From NCBI GenBank assembly GCA_036346275.1, contig CM070728.1:17818723-17882722 (forward strand): a stretch of DNA of 64,000 nucleotides. The letters run 5' to 3'. Made by a program: the position numbers and the translations under genes. Within the stretch, counting starts at the first letter, position 1. Every line of letters starts with the position of its first letter. Under the pieces are notes generated by a model that had not been told where the DNA came from, did not search any database, and was given only the letters and a program-made list of their open reading frames with translations. The DNA comes from Otatea glauca (Eukaryota; Streptophyta; Magnoliopsida; Poales; Poaceae). Below are positions 36,371 to 47,697 of this stretch, in pieces.

Positions 36371-37880
36371 GTTTCGTAATACTTAGACCCGAGAATGGGC
36401 GTGTCTTTTTGGGCTGGCCCTCGGTACGGCCAACCCGAGAACAGGACTCAAATTTCGTTTTCAGATAAAATATCGTCCCGGACCGGAATCCAAAATTTCG
36501 TCGAAATTCGGATATTTCGGACAAATCTCGTTCGAAATTCAAAAATAAAAATTCAAATCCGGTTTGTTTTCTACTGAGAAAAATGAAATTTCGGCGAAAT
36601 ACCCGAAATTTTGGCGTTTTTGCAACGGCAAAAAAGTGGGTCAAACGATGTCAAAAAAATTTGAACTTTTTTTTGAGAGTCCTTGCACATAGATTATATT
36701 TCCATAAAAATTTAAGATAATTTTAAAGTCTGTGGAATTTGTAAAAATTCAAACATTGCTACTGTCCTGATAAAACTCTGACCGACAATTTCTAACTGAA
36801 TGCAAAATGGTTCAAACCACGTTATAAACTTTTGAATTTTTTTTTCAAGGTTATGATGCATCTCTAATATTCTCATAAAATTTTCAGATGATGACCAAAC
36901 TTCATGAATTTTTAAAAATTCGAACAGTACTACTGCCCTGTTAAAAGGCTTACCGGTAAACTTGAACAAAATAAAAAATTATCTAAACCATGTTAAAAAC
37001 TTTTGAAAATTTTTGTGGATGGTCCTGATATAACATTAATGTTTCTTGAAAATTTTTAGATGATGATAATTTTCAAATAATGTTTAAAATTCATATAGTG
37101 CTACATCGTGATAAAAGCCTGATGATCAATACATAGATTTGCTTTAGCAATAAAAAAAAGTTTGAAAATTTTGAAAATTTTACAGAAGAGTTATAAGAAA
37201 GTGATTAATATATCATAAAAATTTTGAATCATGATCACACTCCAGTGAATTTATAAAATTATTACAAGGCACAGTACTATTTATGTTCTTCTCTTTTTTT
37301 ATTTTTGAAATATAATATAACAAACGAAGTTCAATGCTTACATATATTTGATTAACCAAACAAAAAAAGTTGTATTTTTTTAAAAAATTTATATATATGG
37401 TACTGAGGAGTTATTAATCTCTCACAAAAATTTTAGATCATAATCACACTCAAGAAAGTTTATAAAATTCCGACAATGTAACTGTCCCAATTATATTCAT
37501 TCTTTTTTTGATTATTTAAGGATAAAAATGAAGTTAAATTATTTTGAAATTTTTTATGTATGATCCTAAAATACTAAAGATAGTACTCTAAAATTTTCAG
37601 CTCATTATGAAGTTTGTACAATTTTATAAAAATCTGACAGTGTTTCTACAAAAATTTTAAAATATCTCAAAAATTCGGTTTTTCAACAAATTTTCATAGA
37701 AGATGACTTTCCTAAGGGTTATTGGACTAAATCCGGTTAATCCGGCCCTAAAAGTTCAAAAACCGGCCAAAAAAACATAAAATTACTGTAGCAATTCAAT
37801 TTTTTTTTATCCAGCTGGTAATCTAGATTTTAGGGAGGCCCGAAATCCAAAAATTTCGGCGAGATTTGGAAGGCTATCCA
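36371..37880. mobile_element. AT-rich element built of ~170-bp tandem units
   Basis: Outer parts (36420-36640 and 37780-37870) are rich in AAATTTCGGCGA/AAATTTCG motifs. Between them, 36650-37690 holds five or six diverged units of ~165-175 bp. Each has AAACTTTTGAAxxTTTT, a CTGAT or ATGATGC segment, CATAAAATTTT, AGATGATGA or AGATCATAAT, and AATTTxTAAAAATTC...CAGT...CTACTG. The same order of landmarks is found in the units at 15330-16600. No coding sequence. The right end lies ~120 bp before an SCPL pseudogene. Confidence 0.55.
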
Positions 37881-38001
37881 TGCTCGAACCAACACACGCT
37901 GGTATAGTTGCGTGTAAGTGACACTGTAACCTACCTGACTCCCAGCTAGTTCTGAGCAATTTTCTGAACCTGATAATTTACCTCAATTTGTTCTGTTCAC
38001 A

Positions 38002-38741
38002 GTGCCTTGCCCTGGAACGATTCCCCACTCTCCACGGTGTCAACCATCTGATGGCATCTCGACAATGGATTAAGAGTCTGGCTGTTTAGGCAATCTACAT
38101 ACGCCATTTGTATTTCCGTGAACAACACGAAAAACTGAATAAAAGGACAAAAGACTAGAGTTGCTGTTTGAAACATCATGGCTAATTCGTTGTCAGTGAT
38201 GATATGGATGATGTGTGCCCGCTTACCGCGACGAGGTACTCTGTCGAGGATCTCAGTTGACCGTCACAGAACCATTTCGCCTATCCCTGACAACGAGGCA
38301 GCAGATACAATAACGGAATAACCTCGGATGGGGTTAACTGCAGTCCTCCGATTGAGGCATCGAACGCTTTGGATAGTAAATAGTGTGTTGTGAGAAATCG
38401 TTACAGTATTTTTGTGCAATATTTATAGAAGATCTGGATCGTCGTTTTTTGATCGGACGGTCCGCGAAGAACTGCTTAACTTGTAGTCACAGGGGACTGC
38501 ATAATCCCCGTCCAATAACCCCAAAAGGATTAGATTTCTCATCTACGTCATTGGATTGTGTGTGTTTATATATATATATAAACCGGTGATGATTAATTCT
38601 ATAGATTGGAGGCTATGCTCAGCAATACGAGGGAGGATTCACATTGGCGTCAGCGCCGGAGCTGGCCATATGGTTCCTAGCTTCCAGCCTAAGAGAGGGC
38701 ATGTTCTTTTCTACTCCTTTGAAAGGTTTACTTCCACATGA
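38002..38741 (+). pseudogene. 3' remnant of a serine carboxypeptidase-like gene (last three exons)
   Basis: Three blocks match exons 6-8 of the SCPL genes downstream. Block 38002-38089 reads WNDSPLSTVSTI, then a TGA in place of an Arg codon, then HLDNGLRVWLF, and ends AG followed by gcaatc (a GC donor). Block 38197-~38290 reads DDMDDVCPLTATRYSVEDLS, then a frameshift; the usual SGD has become SDD. Block ~38605-38741 reads GGYAQQYEGGFTLAS, then, after a frameshift, GAGHMVPSFQPKRGHVLFYS with an early stop. Exons 1-5 are absent, and the AT-rich repeat element at 36371-37880 occupies the place where they should be. It is clearly not translatable. Confidence 0.85.
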
Positions 38742-38984
38742 GGTTTCAGTATGGCGTCCGTGAGAATTGAAGTTTGTACATGTGGTTCCGAGTTTACAAC
38801 CGAAGAGAAAGGAATAGCTAATTTGAGGAAGCTCTCACCGAATTTTTGGTGAGGATGTTCTTTCGTTGTGACAAATAGCAGCATCTACTTTATTTTCCTA
38901 CTTCTCTTCCCTCCTCAAAGGCTCTCTAGCCGCGACACTTGTGCCATCTGAGAAACCATGTGGAGGTCTAACTAAGTTTGTGAT

Positions 38985-40936
38985 GGGTATTTAATTGAAT
39001 TTTGAGCTTGTGGTGCTCAAGCTTGAGTTTGGTTTGAATTTATTTTGGATTTAAAGCAATTTGAGGTGCTGTCAATCAAGGGCGGTACTACCTGCCCATG
39101 GGGTGCGGTAGTACGGGGCCTAGGTTGACGGTAGTTATTTTTCAGGAGGTCATTTTTCCAGCTCAGGGAAGGCGGTATTACTGGCATTGAAAACTCGGTA
39201 GTACCAGCCATCGGTACAATCGGCCGTTGATTGGTGGTAGTACCGGCCAGGTGGTACTACCGGTCTCTAGTTAGCGGTAGTTATTTTTTAGAACGAAATT
39301 CTATGCATTGACAATTGAGGTTAAGTGAGTTTCATTGCATATCTTTGTTGAGCAATGCCATTTGATGTTTTTCTTGTCTTTGATAGTTGTAGGACTCCGG
39401 AGCTAGGTCATGGTGAGGTGAAGGAGACCGGAACTAGGCTAGGAGAGTTGAGGCCCAGATGGTCAGAGTGACACCGGAAGATGACCGAGGGTAGGGAGTT
39501 GCTACAAGCTGGGAAGACAAGGAGTGTGAAGCGTGAGCTACTGGTGATGGACATGGTGGGCAACGACAAGGTGGATGGAACTAGCTAGGCTTAAGGAGGA
39601 GTCGAGGTCTAGAATGGTTAAGGAAGTCAACGCCGTCATGGTCAAGCGGTCAAAGACATGTGGTGTGCCGAATGACTTGGCCCCATTTGCAAGCGATAAC
39701 AATTCGGGGGAGTCCGGACATGCGAGGGGCTTCATGGCAAATCATCGGGGCCACATGAAAGGTGACAAAGCATGGGGATACTTCGGGTCGAAGGAAAAGA
39801 CCGGTAGTGGGGCATATTGGTAATTTGACCATTACCGGATATCAAGGCGGTTTGTAAAACCACGGCACTGGCCTAAGTGATTTAATTCAAGCCAAAGAGG
39901 GTATAGACGCGAATTCGAGCTCGTGGAGTAAATTAGAGTGTCATGGAGAAGACCGCTTTAAAATGCGTGCGTGTGAGTGTGTAAAACCCGTTATGTGTTG
40001 GGTTAGCCCATGTTGAGTGTGGATAGTATCCACTTAGAGTTCAAGTTAGGGTTGCCTCCTCTATATAAGAACTTGAGATGTAGAGGAGGCAACACTAAGG
40101 ATTTAGGGTTTTGAGAGAAGTGACCTCCTAGAGAAGAGAGGATAGTCTTTGTGTGTGTTGGGGTTCTCCTTGGGAGCTTTGCCTTCCTGTGGAGAGGCTT
40201 TGTAATCATCCTTCTTTAGATAAAATAGAAATCAAATTCGTGTTCAAGATTTTGCTCTAGTTTTGACTCTTTCACTTCTTGAGTTTCTGATTTCTCTTTG
40301 GTTTCTTTTTTTCTTGATCTTGTGTTTCCAAGGATGAATATTTGATAGATGAATTCTTTATAGATCACATCCCAATCATCTGGGCCTTCACTTGATCATC
40401 AAAATTTTCTCAAGAAATCGATTTTTGGCTTAAGAAGGAAGAACTAATGGTAGATCTTGTTCTTGCACGTTTGAGGGGGGTTTCTTTGATGTTCTTGCTT
40501 GCTGTGATATATGGAAGATCATCTCAATCATCAAATCCCCACGAGCAAGCTTGGGGTGAAGTTTTTTTGGATTTGATCTGGTTTTGGTGTAACCATCTCT
40601 AAATTTGAAAAAATTCAGAACTTTGATGTCAATCTTTACAATTGATGGTTGGAATATGTTCCTAACATCCATAGAAAGGTGCATGCAAAGTTTCACGAGT
40701 TTTAGATCATCTAATCAAAAGTTACATCAATTCTTGGATTTGAACTAGTGTTGATTTTCCTGTTTACCCTGATTTTACTGTTCATCCGATACTAGCGCTA
40801 TTGTAGCAGTTAGTACCGCCCTAGAGCTGATTTTCTTAGAAAATTTATTCTTCTGCTTTTATTTGATATAGTTTGGTTTTGGTTGGTTCCTGTGGGGGAT
40901 CATTCACCCCCCTCTTGTGGCTATTTTTGGTTCTTC
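38985..40936 (+). mobile_element. Putative solo LTR (copia type), ~1.95 kb
   Basis: A TATA box and start-like region (CTCTATATAAGAAC, 40061-40073) are followed by a T/C-rich U5-like part with TAAAATAGAAATC. The end ATTCACCCCCCTCTTGTGG (~40901-40919) is characteristic of some plant copia LTRs. The U3-like part has many GGTAGTACC/GGTACTACC words (39085-39275). No pol coding flanks it. Both borders are approximate and no target duplication was confirmed. Confidence 0.45.
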
Positions 40937-41049
40937 ACCATCCCCTTCATCCCATATTTCTCCTCAATTCTCTTCTCCTCAAACTAAAAATAACTTTTGT
41001 TTTTCAAATCACTCTCCCAAATTTTTGAATAAGAAGTATTTTTTAACCA

Positions 41050-41290
41050 CTTTCAAATGTTTTTCAATCAAAATTTCTCAAACCGAAAGTTTTTGGAGTT
41101 GAAACTTTTCGATTTGAAAATTTTTGAGTTGAAACTTTCTAATTTGACTCTTTTCGATTTAAAATTTTTCAAAGTTGAAACTTTTTTATTTGAATTTTTT
41201 ATTTAAAATATTTTGAGTGGAAACTTTCCGAGTTTAAAATTTTCAAGTTGAAAATTCATATTTAAAATTTTTTAATTTGAAAATATTATG
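41050..41290. repeat. Array of ~20-bp motifs (GTTGAAACTTTTCGATTTG type)
   Basis: About ten degenerate copies, the inverse complement of the array at 23340-23710. Confidence 0.6.
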
Positions 41291-41432
41291 TTAGAGAGGA
41301 ATGGAGGGAGGTGGTGGAAGTGAGTAGGGAAGAGGGAAGAAGAAAGTATGGAGGTGGAGGGAGAAGATGACACATATCAGCTTAGGAAGATGTCCTTAAA
41401 ATTTTTAGTTTGAAGGTAACCTCAAACTAGTA

Positions 41433-41713
41433 CTCTCTCTGTTGTTGAATACATGCCATTCTAGCTTTTAAATTTTGTTCCTAAATATACATAAATCAAT
41501 AATTTTGAGATAAATTTAACTATTTTTTCCTTTGTATATCACTACCATTCATTATTCTAATGTTGTTTATTACTATGGAATAGAGTAATACACATCATTC
41601 AAGAGTAAGAAACGATCTAATGAAGTAGAGCAATTTGGTCATTTTTATACATGCCTTAATTGAAGTGTAAAATTCTAAAACATTATCTATTTATATTTTA
41701 TAAATAGAGGGAG
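41433..41713. mobile_element. Stowaway-type MITE, 281 bp
   Basis: Starts CTCTCTCTGTTG and ends TAAATAGAGGGAG, an imperfect CTCCCTCxGTTxx inverted end pair, with TA on both sides (41431-41432 and 41714-41715). AT-rich and noncoding inside. Confidence 0.7.
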
Positions 41714-43282
41714 TAGTATCCAAACATATTCCCCCCACACGTATTTAAGAAGGTATTTGAAGCCATACGGACTAGCACACCAACCGGGGTCCAGTAGACT
41801 AGGAAACTCCTCGATACAAAAAAAGTATGAGGTTCCTATCTCTTTATTTGAAAGGAGTACTGCACTAGGAAAGAGATTCTGTACAGTTTTTGTTGGAATT
41901 CAACGTAAGTAGTTTTTATAGGTTAGGATTATCCGATCGAGTCAACAAATAGTTCGGATTATCTACCGGTGTATGCTATAGCGCTTTGCTACAGTAAAAA
42001 TAATATGGTGTTTTCGAACTGTATTATCAAAAGATCTGGATTATCACTTTTTATCCAATGAAAGATCTCAGTTCCCTTATGTTAGCCCCATAGGTGGCTA
42101 TTCTTATTTTCTTTATTTTTTTTTTCAGAAAATAGGCAGTGCCAATCACTATTAGAAGAAAGAAAGTCTTACCTCTAAAATACATTAGCAACAGAGTGAC
42201 ACAGACGTACAACTAAACAAACGGCAACGTATGGTTTAACTCACCTACACGATATATAATGTCTGCTTTTAATGCCTGTGGTTTGAAGAAAGTAATGGTG
42301 TGCGACATGCTTATACCCCCAGTTGCGATGAGCTACCAAGTAAGTGGAAATGAGAAAAAAAACTTATATCAGTTTATTTAAAAAGCTAAAAAAAAATTCA
42401 TAAGCCAAATGTGGTTTATAATGTGAGCTTAACGTGTGAAACCTCTTACCACACTTCTTTAATAGTGAAAAACAGTAGCCACAGATGTAGCACACGCTAT
42501 ACTTTGTATAAATAGAATGTGACAACATCCAAACTCCTCTCCTGAAAAATTACTTCTGTCAACAGTGCTTTTTGGAAAAGAAAGAAAAAAACTCAATTAG
42601 CTTTAACGGTCCCATCGATACTACATATGTCGACAGCCCCAGAAAATGAACACGAAATCCAATTCACGGATGCTAACTAGACGTTGTATGTCACCTTGGC
42701 ATGTGCGACGTCGTCGGAAAAAATGTACGTACGTTTACATCGGAAACTTACATTGTTTACAGTGCATCGATAATACTAAGGGCCAGCTTACAGTACGTGG
42801 ATCAATATACTAAGGCCAGTTTGTACCTTGATGCGCTTATTTCTTGAAGTTACTGTTGTGTAAGATCTAGTACCCTGTCATCCAATGGTGGTTCACCCTT
42901 CGCTATTTTTTCTCATGTGATTATTTTATTTAGTAACAACTCCCATAGTTTATGTTATTTATAATGCAACAACATCTACCTTGGCGGCATGCATGGTTTA
43001 GAAAAAAGGCAGCTAACAAAATATGAAATATCTTTTTTTTAAAAAAACATATAAGTATTTAAAAGCAATTTTACCAAACGAGATTATCATAAACCATCAT
43101 AATGCCCAATGAATCACAAAGAAATGTCGTAAAAAAGCATTATAACCCGGTCTAAATTGAAGTAAGTCGGTGGTGAAATGTCATTAAAACCAGAAGATAT
43201 TTCATATCCTTCAACAGAAACCGGCGGTTTCCATCGGTTTTGTGGACCCTACCGACGATAGCCCAGAATTGGGTGACTTGAA
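41714..43282. other. Gene-free AT-rich stretch
   Basis: No gene, RNA gene or complete transposon recognised. It contains microsatellite-like A and T runs, and the words AGATCTGGATTATCACT/CGGATTATC near 41950-42045 also found in diverged form near 38430 and 25400. Confidence 0.4.
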
Positions 43283-43644
43283 TCTATACCCCTTTATAAT
43301 GCATCTAAGCATTCTTTTCTACGTCCACCCTAAATAATGCACCCTATTAGAGATGATCCAACCTTCATGCACCCAGCGAAACGTCCCCAGAAACTTGCCT
43401 CCATCAAAATTAACCTCTCAGATCTTTCCTCAGCTTTACTCACCCACATCCGATGGCCATTGTTTAATGTGTCTAACTCATCCCTGTGGTCCACAACAGA
43501 TCTCCCCCCACCTCCAGCATCATCTCAAGGAAAAGGAAACAAATATCCTGGAATTAAGGAAAAGGAAACAAACGTTCTAGAAAAGGAAAAGACTATATAT
43601 TACGAGCTGGGAAAAGGAAACCGGAAGACAGGGCACTATACTAG
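43283..43644 (+). mobile_element. Small Helitron, 362 bp
   Basis: Starts A|TCTATACCCCTTTATAATGC and ends GGGCACTATACTAG|T. Its first ~250 bp match, in inverse orientation, the first ~250 bp of the larger element at 58525-61389. It also carries repeated GGAAAAGGAAAC words as that element does. Probably an internally deleted derivative. Confidence 0.6.
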
Positions 43645-43677
43645 TGTAAGATCGTTAACTATGCCTCGTTATCTATA

Positions 43678-45009
43678 TCTCTACTACTTCTAATTACGAT
43701 TTGGTGGCAGTGGTTCATTCTTCATACCCTCTCTTTCCTTCTATTCGCTCAGCCCGCCCCCACCCCCCTTTCCTTCTGTTCGCTTAGCTTTTCCTTCTGT
43801 TCGCTTAGTCCGCCCCCCACCCAATCCGGATTCCCTCTATTTTATGAAAATATTACTGATCACATCTCCTTAGAATAGAAGGATTTTATTCATATCTCTT
43901 ATAAATGAAAGAGTTTCCTCATCATATCCCGCTTGGATGGAATGACATACTCACCATATCCCATAACATGAAAATCCTATTTCATTGTATATCATTCGGA
44001 TGGAAATGCAGAGATTAAAAAGCAAGAATTGCATAATCAAATCACATGCCAATCCCGAAGATCACAAGGTACCGTCCCGAAGATCACAAGGCACCGTATC
44101 ATAGAGGCTGAGCACTCACACACCTGGCTGTCCTCTCCTCCACCTATAAAAGGCCACCTTCATCTCCATCACAAAGGACATACGAAGAGACGCAGGAAGA
44201 GACAAAGGAGAGGAAGTCTCATACACACACATGAGAAAGAGAAAAAGAAGCAATACAAAAGATTAAAGAGGGGCGCAAGAAACGATATGGAAGGAGGCCA
44301 TGGCCATAGCTCCTTCTCTCTTTTTTTAAGACAGCTAAAGCTGTGATTAAATTATGAGGATAGAAAACAAAGTTTAAAGTTATAAGGTGCAGAAGACTGC
44401 AATCGAGACAAAAGAGGAGGAGAAAAAAAAAGAAAAAAGACTAAATTCTTTAAAGTTGTCGTTGTATTATCATGTTGAGGCTTTTTAAACTTATACTAGC
44501 ATGAATGATTAACTGATAATTCGAAGCACTCTTAAGTAGCTAACAAGTTCGCTTCATACATGTCTTTCTCATCAACCAACTTGGCTGTTGCTTTGAAAAA
44601 CTTTTCTTAATAAGATTGTGTTTGAGAATTTTTGTAGCAACGCACGGTCACTTTATATATATATATATACAACCGGCGATATTCAAGGCACCTCCTTCGT
44701 TTTAAGGGTAAGAAAATCCCACAATAATCCTAAATTCTAAATTCTCACATTAATTGGAAGAAAAAGAGAAGGATCTCCACTATTTATTTTGGTGAGGCCA
44801 GATTATAACGGTGTAGGTTAATCATATCAAAGAAAGGATCTCCACCACTTATTTTGGTGGGGTCAGATTATAACGATGCAGATTAATCGTATATAAATAG
44901 AGTTATATAACAAGTACAATTGTATTTCAATCGTTGAAAGAAGAATTGTATAAAAAAGATAATTATATCATAATATCAAGACGGGCCGTTGCACGGATAA
45001 ACATACTAG
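43678..45009 (+). mobile_element. Nonautonomous Helitron, 1332 bp, directly upstream of SCPL gene A
   Basis: Starts A|TCTCTACTACTTCTAATTA, the same 19 nt as the minus-strand element at 21646-22977, and continues with TTTGGTGGCAGTGG. It ends GGCCGTTGCACGGATAAACATACTAG|T, where CCGT-TGC-ACGG can form the terminal hairpin. Inside are a 63-bp tandem repeat (44771-44891) and an older Helitron-tail-like segment GCAACGCACGGTCAC at ~44638 followed by (TA)n. It ends about 120 bp before the TATA box of gene A. Confidence 0.7.
44771..44891 (+). repeat. Tandem duplication of a ~63-bp unit
   Basis: Two units, from ~44769 and ~44834, share GGATCTCCAC, TTATTTTGGTG and CAGATTATAACG in order, with a few substitutions. 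Confidence 0.8.
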
Positions 45010-45128
45010 TTCATATAACAGGATAGATAAGCTCAAACCAAGGATAGATAAACTCAAAAGCTCTCTTTGGAGAGTCCAAACTAGGCAACCACTTTGGAGA
45101 ATCCGAGTTGCATGCCAGATCTGGCTAC

Positions 45129-45143
45129 CTATATATATATACA
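45129..45143 (+). promoter_or_regulatory. TATA box of SCPL gene A
   Basis: CTATATATATATACA lies ~50-65 nt before the start codon at 45194. Just upstream, 45021-45060 contains a 20-bp tandem duplication (GGATAGATAAGCTCAAA type). Confidence 0.6.
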
Positions 45144-45193
45144 CCTCAACAACGAATCTTCCACATAACCTCAGAAAATTTCCTCAAACAAAG

Positions 45194-47341
45194 ATGAGGA
45201 TCAGCATTACCTTCTTCCTCGTATTTCTCGTTCTACTAGGCGCATCAGTCACAGATGCGTCCCAGGAGGCTCAGCTCAGGAAGTTCGTAGAGTCCAGGGC
45301 CTTGAGGAGGCTCAGAAACAAGGCCAGTACAAACGGGCCTCGCGAAACCGACCTATGGGCCGATCCCGGCAGCTTCAGCCACCTGCCAACGCGTTGCCAG
45401 AGCCCGCCGGAGGGCAGCAAGGAGGCCGACAAGATCGCGGCGCTGCCAGGCCAGCCGCCGCGCGTCAACTTCGGCCAGTACGCCGGCTATGTGACGGTGA
45501 ACAAGGAGCACGGCCGCGAGCTGTTCTACTACTTCGCCGAGGCCCCCTACGACGTGTCCTCGAAGCCGCTCCTCCTCTGGCTCAACGGAGGTAAACACAA
45601 TCAAATCGAACAACTTGGACACGTTACACGCACGTTTGATAGTGAAGTCTAGCACGAATGCACGATGAGTTATTTCACCTTGCTTTTGCACATGTACAGG
45701 GCCGGGATGCTCGTCTCTGGGCTACGGCGCCATGAAAGAGCTCGGCCCGTTCCGTGTTAACCCTGACGGCAAGACCCTGAGCAGGAACAAGCACGCTTGG
45801 AACAACCCAACCGTATGTGAAGCTAGCTTTTCATTGCACACTAATTGACACTGAACTGATTGGATATGGCGGCATATATGCAGTCGCTAACGTGATCTTC
45901 CTGGAGTCGCCGGCGGGCGTCGGGTTCTCCTATTCGAGCAACTCCTCCGACTACAACGACGTCGGCGATCGGAGGACCGCCGAAGACACGTACGTCTTCC
46001 TGCGCAACTGGCTGGAGAGGTTCCCCGAGTACAAGGGCCGCGACTTCTACATCGCCGGGGAGAGCTACGGCGGCCACTACGTCCCTGAGCTCGCCACCGT
46101 CATCACATTTATGAACGACTTCGGCCAGGCTCCCATCAACCTCCGCGGCATCTTCGTGAGTGCCTTGCATGCCTTCTTCTGTGCGTACGTAATTTGTGCA
46201 GCAACTTAACCATGTTCGTTGATTTTATCTAGGTTGGCAACCCGTTACTTGATGATTACAAGAACGGGGAGGGGAACCTGCAGTTCCTGTGGAGCCACGG
46301 CGTGATCTCCGACGAGGTGTGGGCCAAGATTCTTGCCAACTGCAGCTTCGGCCCGTCCGACGACTGGCCGTGCTTCGTGGCGACGCACTCGTTCCAGGAA
46401 GGAAACATCGATAGCTACAACATATACGCCCCGGTCTGCCTCCAGTCGGACAACGGCACGTATTACTCCAGCAGCTACGTACGTAAGATCATACGATCGA
46501 TCAGCTCATCCCGTGAGATCGAAGCATATATATTGCTGTGAGCTTGTGATCAAAGCATGATATTGCAATTTTGATTTGTCAGTTACCCGGCTATGATCCG
46601 TGCATCGACAACTACATCGAGCCTTACTTCAATAATCTCGAGGTGAAAAAAGCCCTGCATGCTCGGATCAGCACGAATTGGTCAGGTTGCAAGTAAGTAC
46701 CTACCAAATATGATCAGCTCGGCTACTCCTTACTCCTTAGCATTTACACCCCAAGCTGATATCTAGTATATTCTCCATTTCTTTCAGCCAAGACATGGCC
46801 TGGAACGATGCCCCAGTGTCCATGGTGCCAATCATCCGAAGGCTGGTCAAACATGGGCTAAGTGTATGGCTATATAGGTACTACGCATATAGCACTGCAT
46901 GCACGATTTTGTTCGAACAAACATAGGCTTAAAACTTCGCTAACTAGAAAGAGCACAACCATTTTATTATTTTTTGCAGCGGCGATATGGATTCTATATG
47001 CTCACTTACCGCAACGAGGTACTCCGTCAAAGATCTCAATCTGACTATCACGAAACCGTGGCGCCCGTGGTACACCCCTGACAGTGAGGTACTGGATATG
47101 TGGAAACAATGCTAATAGAAATTAAGAAATAAAAATGAGATGTGATTTTGGATTGTGATATGGAATGGAACGATGATGGTTGCAGGTTGGAGGCTATGTT
47201 CAGCAGCACCAGGGAGGCTTCACTCTGGCATCAGTAAGGGGAGCTGGCCATCTGGTTCCTACGTTCCAGCCTAAGAGATCACTTGTTCTTCTCTACTCTT
47301 TTCTGAAGGGCATGCTCCCACCTAATAACATCCCTAACTGA
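45194..47341 (+). CDS. SCPL gene A: secreted serine carboxypeptidase-like protein (peptidase S10)
   Basis: Eight exons: 45194-45590, 45700-45816, 45884-46155, 46233-46478, 46583-46692, 46788-46877, 46980-47088 and 47186-47341, giving 498 codons. Residues 1-23 form a signal peptide. The oxyanion motif LNGGPGCSS spans the exon 1/2 border. The nucleophile is Ser232 in GESYGGHYVP, with Asp413 in SGDMDS and His469 in GAGHLVP. ESPAGVGFSYS is also family-typical. Length and motifs fit an active S10 carboxypeptidase or an SCPL acyltransferase-type enzyme; the subfamily cannot be decided by eye. N-x-S/T glycosylation sites are present. At the exon 2/3 junction the strong donor GTATGT (45813) would break the frame. 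Using the next GT (45817) keeps it, adding about four residues between WNN and ANV compared with gene B, so splicing there needs checking. Confidence 0.92.
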
Positions 47342-47509
47342 TTTGGGTACACCCACATTTTCACCGTGTGCTCTGATTGGAACCGGTTTCTTACTTGCTT
47401 ACAATGGACCAATGTTGCTTACACACAAGTTCAGACTCAGGTCATGGTTTTATAGCTTACCACATGTTTGTTGAAAAGCATTGTAATGGGTGGTGTTCAC
47501 ATCAGACAG

Positions 47510-47515
47510 AATAAA
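47510..47515 (+). terminator. Polyadenylation signal candidate of gene A
   Basis: AATAAA about 170 nt after the stop codon at 47339-47341, in T-rich DNA. Confidence 0.5.
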
Positions 47516-47697
47516 GAGTTCCGTCCCGTGCAGGATGAGCATCTTTGAATTTTAATCTTGCATTCTCTAGGGAACAATCGTCGCATATTTGCCTGAAATA
47601 TTGTGACCGTTACAAATTTTCAACTCCAGATGTATTAAAATATCGATGTCTACCATATTCATCACAAGAGAACCAATCAAAGATCTCAAGTGTGTTG

